Positions 1 to 5,502 are shown, numbered from the stretch's first letter. The stretch is DNA of 5,821 bases from DASSFZ01 sp036514635 (GCA_036514635.1 DATBWU010000346.1:1-5821), one strand, 5' to 3'. The notes: generated by a model from the sequence alone, not told the origin. Numbers and translations: made by a program.

Positions 1-2
1 AG

Positions 3-476
3 CAGTTTAAGCCCCGCCTGCCTCAAGATTACAGGGTGCGCCTGCCGACCGAAGCCGAGTGGGAAAAAGCCGCGCGGGGTCTCTCCCCTCGCACGCGGCG
101 GGAGCCGGAAGGGGGCCGCCGTTATCCCTGGGGCAATGACGACTGGGACCCGGAACGCGCGACGATTAGCGGCAGCGGCATTCAACACGCGACGCCGGTC
201 GGCATGTATCCGCGCGGAGCGACACCGTCGGGCCTGCATGATTTGAGCGGAAACGTCTGGGAGTGGACGCGGACCGTATTCAAGCGCTACCCTTACGAGC
301 CGAAAGACGGCCGCAGCGACGTCGCTGCCGAAGGTTCTCGGGTGGTGCGCGGGGGCGCGTGGAACTACAATCAGTGGCGCGCCCGCTGTGCGTACCGCGA
401 CAGGAACGAGCCTGACCACTTCGACGTCAATTTCGGTTTTCGGGTGGTCGTGTCCCTGGCTTCTTCTGAGTTCTGA
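3..476 (+). CDS. FGE-sulfatase domain protein, 5'-truncated; DGR target 1
   Basis: This is the C-terminal 157 residues of a protein whose start lies left of the window. The frame is open from base 3, so the in-frame GTG at 36 is an internal valine. Visible FGE-sulfatase (SUMF1/formylglycine-generating enzyme family, C-type lectin fold) hallmarks are LPTEAEWEKAARG (bases 42-80), RYPWGN, the SGNVWEW motif (246-266), RVVRGGAWN and a terminal GFRVVVS. The last part is a DGR variable repeat, so the domain is probably a diversified binding module and not an enzyme. The segment that carries the two catalytic cysteines in true FGEs (between GGAW and RCAYR) contains no cysteine. Translation ends with LASSEF after the VR. 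The missing N-terminal part could carry another signalling or effector domain, such as NACHT, but that cannot be seen. The family call is confident; the whole-protein function is unknown. Confidence 0.9.
   Translation, partial: QFKPRLPQDYRVRLPTEAEWEKAARGLSPRTRREPEGGRRYPWGNDDWDPERATISGSGIQHATPVGMYPRGATPSGLHDLSGNVWEWTRTVFKRYPYEPKDGRSDVAAEGSRVVRGGAWNYNQWRARCAYRDRNEPDHFDVNFGFRVVVSLASSEF
337..455 (+). repeat. DGR variable repeat VR1
   Basis: This 119-base copy aligns without gaps to the template repeat at 2112-2230. It differs at 10 positions. Nine fall on TR adenines (TR 2141, 2150, 2153, 2154, 2174, 2192, 2198, 2202, 2207). One is a G in TR 2193 read as A at base 418. The resulting residue changes relative to TR are N to Y, R to W, N to R, N to D, S to H, N to D, D to V and I to F. 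It sits at the very 3' end of an FGE-sulfatase domain, the usual place for a DGR target. The TR-like match ends at GTGTCC (450-455) and is followed by CTGGCT, as in VR2. Confidence 0.96.
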
Positions 477-483
477 CCGCAGG

Positions 484-506
484 CCCCCGTAGCGCAGCGA
501 AGGGGG
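484..506 (+). other. Short C5/G5 inverted repeat downstream of VR1
   Basis: CCCCC (484-488) can pair with GGGGG (502-506) across a 13-base loop, 28 bases past the end of VR1 and just after the stop codon of the first gene. It could be a weak transcript-end structure or a DNA structure near the DGR target. There is no following T-run, so an intrinsic terminator is not supported. No counterpart follows VR2. Confidence 0.3.
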
Positions 507-603
507 TTCCCGGCTGCTGGATTCTGATCCGCTGTTTTCTGGAGCGGGCAAGAAGTGATTGTGGCGTCCAAATCTCATCAGGCGAGTTGCGCCCTCGCGT
601 AAT

Positions 604-625
604 CCGCGCGGAGCGCGGTCGCGCA
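604..625 (+). repeat. GNA-loop hairpin repeat, copy A (downstream of VR1)
   Basis: CCGCGC (604-609), loop GGA, GCGCGG (613-618) form a perfect 6-bp stem with a three-base loop, followed by TCGCGCA. A 22-base block that differs by one base occurs at 5416-5437, downstream of VR2. Both loops are G-purine-A, a type known to make very stable small DNA hairpins. In the Bordetella phage DGR, a hairpin just beyond the VR promotes target recognition. Here the hairpin lies about 150 bases beyond VR1, so an equivalent role is inference only. It lies between the first target gene and the RT gene. Confidence 0.55.
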
Positions 626-637
626 TACCGGCTTTTC

Positions 638-642
638 GGGAG
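638..642 (+). promoter_or_regulatory. Ribosome binding site for the RT gene
   Basis: GGGAG lies six bases before the GTG at 649. This spacing selects GTG 649 over the upstream TTG at 559, whose extension would run through the hairpin repeat and adds a stretch unlike DGR reverse transcriptases. Confidence 0.6.
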
Positions 643-648
643 TTGATC

Positions 649-1716
649 GTGGCGAAAGCCTATTCCGATCTGTATCCATCTCTCGTCTCGTTCGAGAATC
701 TGTACCGGGCGTATCGCAACGCGGCGCGCGGCAAGCGCGGCCAGCCCGACGTGGCCGCATTTGAATACAATCTGGAAGCGAATCTGTTCCGGCTACAAAA
801 CGAGCTGGAGAGCCGGAGCTATCGTCATGGCGCGTACACCTCCTTCCACATCCGCGACCCGAAACGCCGACTGATTTCCGCCGCGCCGTTCCGCGACCGC
901 GTCGTGCATCACGCGCTGTGCAACATCGTCGAGCCGATCTTCGAGCGGACGTTCATCGGCGACTCGTACGCCAATCGCCTGGGCAAGGGCACGCACCGCG
1001 CGCTCGACCGCTGCCAGCGCTTCGCGCGGCGCTATCGCCACGTGCTGCAGTGCGATGTCGAGCAGTTCTTCCCCAGCGTCGACCACGCCGTGCTGCGCAC
1101 CATTCTGGCCCGCAAGATCGCCGACGCCCGCGTGTTGTGGCTGGTCGACGAGATTCTGCGCAGCGGCGCGGGCGTGCTGGCTAACGAATACATCCCGGTG
1201 TATTTCCCGGGCGACGATCTGTTCGCGGCGACCCGGCCGCGCGGCCTGCCCATCGGCAACCTGACCTCGCAGTTCTGGGCCAACGTGTACCTCAACGAGT
1301 TGGATCAGTTCGTCAAGCGCCGCCTGCGTTGCCAGGCTTACCTGAGGTACGTCGACGATTTCCTGTTGTTCTCCGACAACAAGCGCCAACTGTGGGCGTG
1401 GAAAGACGCCATCCACGAGTTCCTGATCGGCCTGCGGCTGACGCTTCACGAACGCGCGAGCACCGTCTACCCGGCGACCAACGGCATTCCGTTCCTGGGC
1501 TTTCGTGTCTATCCCACGCATCGTCGCCTCAAGCGGCGCAACGGCGTCGCCTTCGCGCGCCGCCTGCGAACGTGGAGCGTATCCGTCGCGCGCGGCGAGA
1601 TGCGGCCGGAGGAACTGCATCGGCGCGTGCAAGGTTGGGTGGCCCACGCCGAGCACGGCGACACCTGGGGTCTGCGCCGCGCGTTGCTCCATCGACCCAT
1701 AGGATTGCCCGCATGA
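649..1716 (+). CDS. DGR reverse transcriptase
   Basis: A 355-residue reverse transcriptase, normal length for the DGR clade. It copies the TR-containing RNA into cDNA with errors at adenines, and the cDNA then replaces VR sequence in the target genes. Seen in order: an N-terminal segment YSDLYPSLVSFENLYRAYR typical of DGR RTs; the first catalytic aspartate in DVEQFFPSVDH (residues 136-146); the DGR-type motif GLPIGNLTSQ (199-208), where ending in SQ separates DGR enzymes from most group II intron and retroviral RTs; the catalytic YVDD box (234-237); then FLGFRVYP in the palm/thumb region. No maturase, endonuclease or protease domain is present. The start is GTG 649 with GGGAG upstream. The stop overlaps the next start as ATGA (1713-1716), so RT and Avd are probably translationally coupled. 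All catalytic aspartates are present and the frame is intact, so the enzyme looks functional. Confidence 0.96.
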   Translation: MAKAYSDLYPSLVSFENLYRAYRNAARGKRGQPDVAAFEYNLEANLFRLQNELESRSYRHGAYTSFHIRDPKRRLISAAPFRDRVVHHALCNIVEPIFERTFIGDSYANRLGKGTHRALDRCQRFARRYRHVLQCDVEQFFPSVDHAVLRTILARKIADARVLWLVDEILRSGAGVLANEYIPVYFPGDDLFAATRPRGLPIGNLTSQFWANVYLNELDQFVKRRLRCQAYLRYVDDFLLFSDNKRQLWAWKDAIHEFLIGLRLTLHERASTVYPATNGIPFLGFRVYPTHRRLKRRNGVAFARRLRTWSVSVARGEMRPEELHRRVQGWVAHAEHGDTWGLRRALLHRPIGLPA

Positions 1717-2048
1717 AAGAATCGCCTATCTTTACCCGCACGTACGATTTGATCCGCTGGCTGATTCCAGCGACGGTGAAGTTCCCGCGCCAGCAGCGCT
1801 TTGTGCTGGCCGAGGCGGTGCAGCGCACCGCGCTCGGTTTCCAGGAGCACATCATCGAAGCGGCCCAGGCCGGGCAACCGCGCGCCGCATTGCAGCAGGC
1901 CGACATCGCGCTGACCAAGCTGCGCTTCTACCTGCGCCTGTGCCGCGACCTGGAGCTGTTCAGCCTGGGTCAGTACCAGCACGCCGCGCGCATGGTCGAC
2001 GAAGTCGGCCGCTTGCTGGGTGGCTGGCAGAAGTCGCTGGCGATATGA
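1713..2048 (+). CDS. avd: Avd-type DGR accessory protein (four-helix bundle)
   Basis: A 111-residue protein in the position and with the sequence style of bacterial Avd (accessory variability determinant). Avd forms a barrel-like pentamer of four-helix bundles that binds the RT and the template RNA and is needed for mutagenic reverse transcription. Hallmarks seen are KFPRQQRFVLAE near residue 23, a long basic and alanine-rich helix (ALQQADIALTKLRFYLRLCRDL), and the C-terminal VGRLLGGWQKS. Small hydrophobic and basic helices predominate and there is no signal peptide. The ATG overlaps the RT stop codon (ATGA), and AGGA at 1701-1704 sits eight bases upstream. The same frame is open leftward to 1329 inside the RT gene, but that extension is a shadow of RT. 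TR begins 63 bases after the stop codon. Confidence 0.9.
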   Translation: MKESPIFTRTYDLIRWLIPATVKFPRQQRFVLAEAVQRTALGFQEHIIEAAQAGQPRAALQQADIALTKLRFYLRLCRDLELFSLGQYQHAARMVDEVGRLLGGWQKSLAI

Positions 2049-2051
2049 ACT

Positions 2052-2083
2052 CCCCCTCTCCGTGACGAGGTAGGGAGAAGGGG
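2052..2083 (+). repeat. C/G-rich hairpin between avd and TR
   Basis: CCCCCTCTCC (2052-2061) pairs with GGAGAAGGGG (2074-2083) with one mismatch around a 12-base loop, and is followed by TGAGGGG. Read on the minus strand it resembles the CCCTCACCCC...CTCTCC intergenic hairpin repeats scattered in many GC-rich bacterial genomes. It could equally be the 5' fold of the template RNA or a weak transcript end after avd. No T-run follows on the + strand. Confidence 0.45.
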
Positions 2084-2111
2084 TGAGGGGTATGGGGCCG
2101 GGCTGCGACCG

Positions 2112-2230
2112 CTCGGGTGGTGCGCGGGGGCGCGTGGAACAACAATCAGAGGAACGCCCGCTGTGCGTACCGCAACAGGAACGAGCCTGACAGCTTCAAC
2201 GACAATATCGGTTTTCGGGTGGTCGTGTCC
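2112..2230 (+). repeat. DGR template repeat (TR)
   Basis: This 119-base non-coding copy matches VR1 (337-455) and VR2 (5218-5336) without gaps. It carries 25 adenines, all between 2138 and 2207; the first 26 and last 23 bases have none. Differences to the VRs fall on 12 distinct TR adenines, plus one G (2193). In the VR reading phase it contains six AAC and two AAT codons, the usual DGR way of opening positions to many amino acids without stops. After GTGTCC the TR continues ATAGCG where both VRs have CTGGCT, which resembles the IMH*/IMH difference that lets a DGR tell template from target. Confidence 0.97.
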
Positions 2231-2340
2231 ATAGCGCGTTGTATCGGCCGGTAAATCTCGCTCTCGACGGAGACGAGACGGAGCCATCATACATCAAGCC
2301 AGCCCAGCCCGGTCCCGGTCGCGTCGTGTCGCTCAGATTT

Positions 2341-2361
2341 CCGAAGTGTGCGAAACTTCGG
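2341..2361 (+). other. Perfect 7-bp hairpin downstream of TR
   Basis: CCGAAGT (2341-2347) and ACTTCGG (2355-2361) are perfect inverted repeats around the loop GTGCGAA. There is no following T-run, so it is more likely an RNA fold of the template transcript than a terminator. It is enclosed by a distant 7-base pairing (2246-2252 with 2372-2378). Confidence 0.5.
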
Positions 2362-2390
2362 CAGTCTACCGACCGGCCAAATATCGAACT

Positions 2391-2430
2391 GCCCCCGCGT
2401 CCTGTCCGCTCGACGGCGCGGCGCGGGGGC
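2391..2430 (+). other. 9-bp inverted repeat just upstream of the NACHT gene RBS
   Basis: GCCCCCGCG (2391-2399) and CGCGGGGGC (2422-2430) are perfect complements across a 22-base loop. The repeat ends four bases before the AAGGAG ribosome binding site. It could close the template RNA at its 3' end, slow read-through, or modulate translation of the NACHT protein; the sequence alone does not choose between these. Confidence 0.5.
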
Positions 2431-2434
2431 GCTC

Positions 2435-2440
2435 AAGGAG
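2435..2440 (+). promoter_or_regulatory. Ribosome binding site for the NACHT gene
   Basis: AAGGAG lies seven bases before ATG 2448 but only one base before ATG 2442. It therefore favours 2448, giving an N-terminus MKRW that leads straight into a transmembrane helix. Confidence 0.75.
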
Positions 2441-2447
2441 CATGCCG

Positions 2448-5348
2448 ATGAAACGTTGGCTCGCCCCGATGATTGTTGTGTTGCTGCTCGCCACGCTGGC
2501 CCTCTCCGCCTCGCGATGGCTGCCGCCGCTTGTCGCGTTCGTCACGCCCAACACCGACGCGATTCAGGGCATCGAGGCGCTCGTCCAGATCGCGCTTCTG
2601 ATTGGCGCGGCCATCGTCGCGGCGGTGCGCTTTGCGCGCGATCGCAAGCCACCCGGGTCGCGTGAGCCGCGCACCTCGCCCGTACCGAAGACCGATACGG
2701 GCGGCGGCGCATTCGTTGGGCACGATGCGAATACGGGCGGCGGCAAGTTCGTGGGAGGCAGTGATCTGTCGCTGACGATCAACGCCGAGACGGTCGTCAT
2801 GGCCGCCGACCGTCTGGCGCGCGAGATTCGCCCGTCCATTCCGGGCGACGCGCTTCAACGCGTCAGCGTGGAGTACCTGAACTATCTGATTGACCGCCAC
2901 CAGCACCTCAACCTCAAAGGCATGGGGGTGTCCGATCGCGTGCCGCTGCGCCTGCCGCTGCTCGACCTGTACGTGCCGCTCAAGGCGCGGCTGGAACTGC
3001 CCGAAGGCGAAACGTGGAAGCGCAACCTGCGCCTGGCCGGACGACTGCTCGGCGGTGAAGAGCAGGCGCTTGCCGCCCGCCTCGGCGAGCCACAGCCGGT
3101 ACTGCATCTTCTTCAACAGCACGACGGGTTGATCATCCTCGGCGATCCGGGCGCGGGCAAGACGACCTTTCTCAAGTTCCTCGCGCTGACACTCGCGCTG
3201 GGCGCGGGCGAGCAGATCGGACTCGGGCATCGCCTGCCGATCCTTGCGCCGCTGTCGGCCTACGCCAACGCGCTGAGCGAGCGCGATGTGCGCCTCGACG
3301 ATTTCATCGCCGAGTACTTCCGCGACATCGGTGCGGATTTGCCCATCGCCGCGCTTCTGCAGGACGCGCTGAAGCAGGGCAAGGCGCTGATCTTGCTGGA
3401 CGGGCTGGACGAAGTGAAAGACATGGCGCTGCGCCACATCGTCGTCGAGCGTGTCGCCGACTTCTACACGTTTCGCCGCCGGGCTGGCAACAAATTCGTC
3501 CTCACCAGCCGCATCGTCGGCTACCGCGAGGTGCGCCCCACCGCACAGGGATTGGCCGAGTGCACGCTGATTGATTTTGAAGACGACGAGATCGCCGACT
3601 TCGTATCGAAGTGGACGGCCGCGCTGGAGAAGCAGGCACAGGGAGAGACCACCGTCGCCCGCCTCGACGCCGAGCACGAACGGCGCGAACTGCTCGACGC
3701 GGTTCAGCGCAACACCAGCGTTCGCACGCTGGCATCGAATCCACTGCTGCTGACGATTCTGGCTCTCATGAAGCGGCAAGGCGTGACATTGCCGGAGCGC
3801 CGCGTCGAACTGTACGACCAGTACGTGCGGACACTGCTGTCAAGCTGGAACCGGGCGCGCGGGCTGGGTCGCCCGCCGACACGTGACCTCGACGTGGTGC
3901 AGACGCTACGTATACTCGCGCCGCTGGCCTTGTGGATGCACGAGGTCAATCCTGGCGCGGGACTGGTGAAGCGGGAAGACCTGCGCCGCGAGCTAATGGC
4001 GATCTGCGAGCAGCGCGGCGATGCCGATGCCGAAGCCGCCGCACGGCAATTTCTGAGCGACGTGCACGATCACGCCGGCCTGCTGCTGGAGCGCGGCCCG
4101 GGCGAGTACGGATTCATTCACCTGACCTTTGAGGAGTATCTGGCCGGCGTCGCCATCGCCCTGCAAGGCCAGCGCGACATCGGGCCGATCGTCGATCATC
4201 TGGCGAATCACGTGAGCGATCCGGCCTGGCGCGAAGTGGCGTTGTTGACCATCGGCTACCTCGGCATCATCCAGCAGCGCGACGAGGCGGCCGGAGCCGC
4301 GCTGGAAAGTTTAATCGAGCGCAAGCCCGGTCTGCCGGGTGAGGCCGCCGTGTTGGCCGGTGAAGCGACACTGGATGCGTGGCCGGGCGGCGTGCCACCC
4401 TCCACCAAGGAGCGCGTGATTGAGGCGCTGATCCCGACGATGCAATCCGCCGAGGTGAAACCGGCTGTGCGTCGTCAGGCCGGTCTGTTGCTGGGGCGCT
4501 TGGGATGGCAACCGTCTGATCTGGATGAGTTGGTGGAAGTGCCTGCGGGCAAATTCCTGTACGGCGATGCGGATGAGAAAGAAGAGCGTGAGATACCTTA
4601 TCGCTACTGGATCGCCAAATACCCCGTCACCAATCTCCAATACGCGCGGTTCATCGCCGCGGGCGGTTACGACGACAAGCAATGGTGGAGCGAGGAAGGC
4701 TGGGCGTGGCGCAATGGCGCGCAAGCCGGACCCGATGCCTATCAGTGGATCGACGATGAGAAACTGCGTAGAGATGTGATTGAATTCATCAATGGGCGAA
4801 CGGTTGAAGAGCGCAGCCGGCCCTACTGGTGGGATGACGCCGAGCGCTCGGTCTCCATCTTGCCGGTCGTCGGCGTGACGTGGTACGAAGCCGAAGCCTA
4901 CTGCAACTGGCTGAACAGCGTGCTGACCAAGATTCGTCTCGATGCGAATCGCTCCACGCCGAGACCGGCCGATGTCGTCGTCCGACTTCCGCGCGAGGAA
5001 GAATGGGAACGCGCCGCGCGCGGCGCCGATGGGCGTGAGTATCCATGGGAAGGAGCGTTCGATTTCAGCAATGCCAATGTCGCCGAGGAAACCGGCAAGG
5101 GCATCGGCGCGACAGCCGTGTGTGCTTTTCCGCACGGCGTCAGCCCGGCCGGCGCGTGGGACATGAGCGGCAACGTGTGGGAGTGGAGCATTTCTCATTG
5201 GTCATCTGAAGAGACGACTCGGGTGGTGCGCGGGGGCGCGTGGAACCACGATCAGAGGGGCGCCCGCTGTGCGTACCGCCTCAGGGACGAGCCTGACAGC
5301 TTCAACGTCAATATCGGTTTTCGGGTGGTCGTGTCCCTGGCTTTTTGA
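2448..5348 (+). CDS. Membrane-anchored NACHT NTPase with C-terminal FGE-sulfatase domain; DGR target 2
   Basis: A 966-residue STAND-type protein. Two hydrophobic helices (about 5-22 and 42-62) with basic ends MKR and RFARDRK suggest a membrane hairpin with the rest in the cytoplasm. A Pro-rich linker and two TGGG repeats follow (84-107), then a pre-NACHT segment ending in LYVPLKAR. The NACHT domain has Walker A GDPGAGKTT (232-240), Walker B LLDGLDE (ending 322), and a TSR sensor-like motif (353-355). It also has the family signatures SNPLLLTILALM, LPERRVELYDQY and FIHLTFEEYLA (556-566). A helical HEAT-like region precedes the FGE-sulfatase domain (about 696-966), which shows VEVPAGKF, LPREEEW (847-853), SGNVWEW (through 913) and RVVRGGAWN. 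VR2 encodes about residues 925-963. The usual FGE catalytic cysteines are absent. Inferred role: ligand binding by the hypervariable lectin-like end triggers NTP-dependent assembly and a membrane effect. The nature of the effector output is uncertain. Confidence 0.93.
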   Translation: MKRWLAPMIVVLLLATLALSASRWLPPLVAFVTPNTDAIQGIEALVQIALLIGAAIVAAVRFARDRKPPGSREPRTSPVPKTDTGGGAFVGHDANTGGGKFVGGSDLSLTINAETVVMAADRLAREIRPSIPGDALQRVSVEYLNYLIDRHQHLNLKGMGVSDRVPLRLPLLDLYVPLKARLELPEGETWKRNLRLAGRLLGGEEQALAARLGEPQPVLHLLQQHDGLIILGDPGAGKTTFLKFLALTLALGAGEQIGLGHRLPILAPLSAYANALSERDVRLDDFIAEYFRDIGADLPIAALLQDALKQGKALILLDGLDEVKDMALRHIVVERVADFYTFRRRAGNKFVLTSRIVGYREVRPTAQGLAECTLIDFEDDEIADFVSKWTAALEKQAQGETTVARLDAEHERRELLDAVQRNTSVRTLASNPLLLTILALMKRQGVTLPERRVELYDQYVRTLLSSWNRARGLGRPPTRDLDVVQTLRILAPLALWMHEVNPGAGLVKREDLRRELMAICEQRGDADAEAAARQFLSDVHDHAGLLLERGPGEYGFIHLTFEEYLAGVAIALQGQRDIGPIVDHLANHVSDPAWREVALLTIGYLGIIQQRDEAAGAALESLIERKPGLPGEAAVLAGEATLDAWPGGVPPSTKERVIEALIPTMQSAEVKPAVRRQAGLLLGRLGWQPSDLDELVEVPAGKFLYGDADEKEEREIPYRYWIAKYPVTNLQYARFIAAGGYDDKQWWSEEGWAWRNGAQAGPDAYQWIDDEKLRRDVIEFINGRTVEERSRPYWWDDAERSVSILPVVGVTWYEAEAYCNWLNSVLTKIRLDANRSTPRPADVVVRLPREEEWERAARGADGREYPWEGAFDFSNANVAEETGKGIGATAVCAFPHGVSPAGAWDMSGNVWEWSISHWSSEETTRVVRGGAWNHDQRGARCAYRLRDEPDSFNVNIGFRVVVSLAF
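5218..5336 (+). repeat. DGR variable repeat VR2
   Basis: This 119-base copy matches TR (2112-2230) without gaps and differs at 8 positions, every one an adenine in TR (2141, 2144, 2153, 2154, 2174, 2175, 2180, 2202). Encoded changes relative to TR are N to H, N to D, N to G, N to L, N to D and D to V. It ends 12 bases before the end of the NACHT-FGE gene, so diversity is confined to the terminal strand/loop region of the FGE fold. Both flanks of the repeat free of TR adenines are unchanged. Confidence 0.97.
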
Positions 5349-5412
5349 GCAGTTGGTTTCTGGCATTCTGGTTTCTGAATCCTGTCTGCTGGGCGCTGTT
5401 TTCTGCACCCCT

Positions 5413-5450
5413 AAACCGCGCGAAGCGCGGTCGCGCAAATTGGTTTTTTT
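5413..5450 (+). terminator. Possible intrinsic terminator after the NACHT gene, overlapping hairpin repeat copy B
   Basis: AAACCGCGCG (5413-5422) can pair with CGCGC (5432-5436) and, past a five-base bulge, GGTTT (5442-5446), leaving a T-run to 5450. The alternative fold is the more compact 7-bp hairpin at 5415-5431, from which the T-run is 12 bases away. The terminator reading is plausible but the bulge weakens it. The same bases also form the repeat shared with the region downstream of VR1. Confidence 0.4.
5416..5437 (+). repeat. GNA-loop hairpin repeat, copy B (downstream of VR2)
   Basis: ACCGCGC (5415-5421), loop GAA, GCGCGGT (5425-5431) form a perfect 7-bp stem containing GCGAAGC, a heptamer known as an exceptionally stable DNA mini-hairpin. 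The 22-base block matches 604-625 at 21 positions; the one difference is in the loop (GAA against GGA). It starts 80 bases past VR2. Two shorter blocks between VR and hairpin are shared too: CTGCTGG (514-520, 5386-5392) and GCTGTTTTCTG (531-541, 5395-5405), in the same order. The VR flanks therefore appear to have common ancestry. Confidence 0.6.
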
Positions 5451-5502
5451 GACAGGCGTCAACGGATGCCTTCGGCAGTGTGCACGCAAAGGTTGTCAGA
5501 GT

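Larger units (their letters stand above)
2049..2447 (+). ncRNA. Probable DGR template RNA region (TR plus structured flanks)
   Basis: This 399-base stretch has no convincing gene. It contains a C/G-rich hairpin (2052-2083), the template repeat (2112-2230), and after it three inverted repeats: GGCCGGT 2246-2252 with ACCGGCC 2372-2378, enclosing CCGAAGT 2341-2347 with ACTTCGG 2355-2361; and GCCCCCGCG 2391-2399 with CGCGGGGGC 2422-2430. In characterised DGRs the template RNA includes TR and a structured downstream spacer that RT and Avd recognise, and the RNA may start inside avd. By that analogy this stretch is the RNA. The exact ends are unknown and no promoter was recognised. Confidence 0.55.

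Noticed and set aside
559..648. N-terminal extension of RT from TTG 559
   Set aside because: The extension crosses the hairpin repeat and does not resemble DGR RT N-termini; GTG 649 has GGGAG at good spacing and gives a typical start.
793..1692. Long minus-strand open frame (299 codons) opposite the RT gene
   Set aside because: It is antisense to the RT, whose catalytic motifs are intact; no family features and no credible ribosome binding site.
1329..1712. Upstream extension of the Avd frame inside the RT gene
   Set aside because: It overlaps the RT coding region in another frame; ATG 1713 overlaps the RT stop as ATGA and gives the standard Avd length.
649..1716. Group II intron or retron reverse transcriptase
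   Set aside because: No intron RNA domains or maturase region and no retron msr/msd; the SQ motif, the Avd neighbour and the TR/VR pairs with adenine-specific differences identify a DGR.
2112..2230. TR as a coding pseudogene fragment of an FGE gene
   Set aside because: It retains only the 119-base VR segment with perfect flanks and directed adenine differences, sits just after avd, and has no FGE coding sequence before it; it is a template repeat.
2346..2447. N-terminal extension of the NACHT protein from GTG 2346
   Set aside because: It runs through the inverted repeats of the template RNA tail; ATG 2448 has AAGGAG seven bases upstream and starts directly at a transmembrane helix.
2433..3779. 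Long minus-strand open frame (448 codons) opposite the NACHT gene
   Set aside because: It lies wholly antisense to a protein with clear NACHT motifs, and its translation (Arg/Gln/Val-rich, no recognisable motif) is typical of the shadow frame of a GC-rich gene.
5449..5477. Promoter with TTGACA at 5449-5454
   Set aside because: The -35 hexamer is perfect, but at 16-18 bases spacing no -10-like hexamer is found (TTCGGC, TCGGCA, CGGCAG), so a sigma-70 promoter is not supported.
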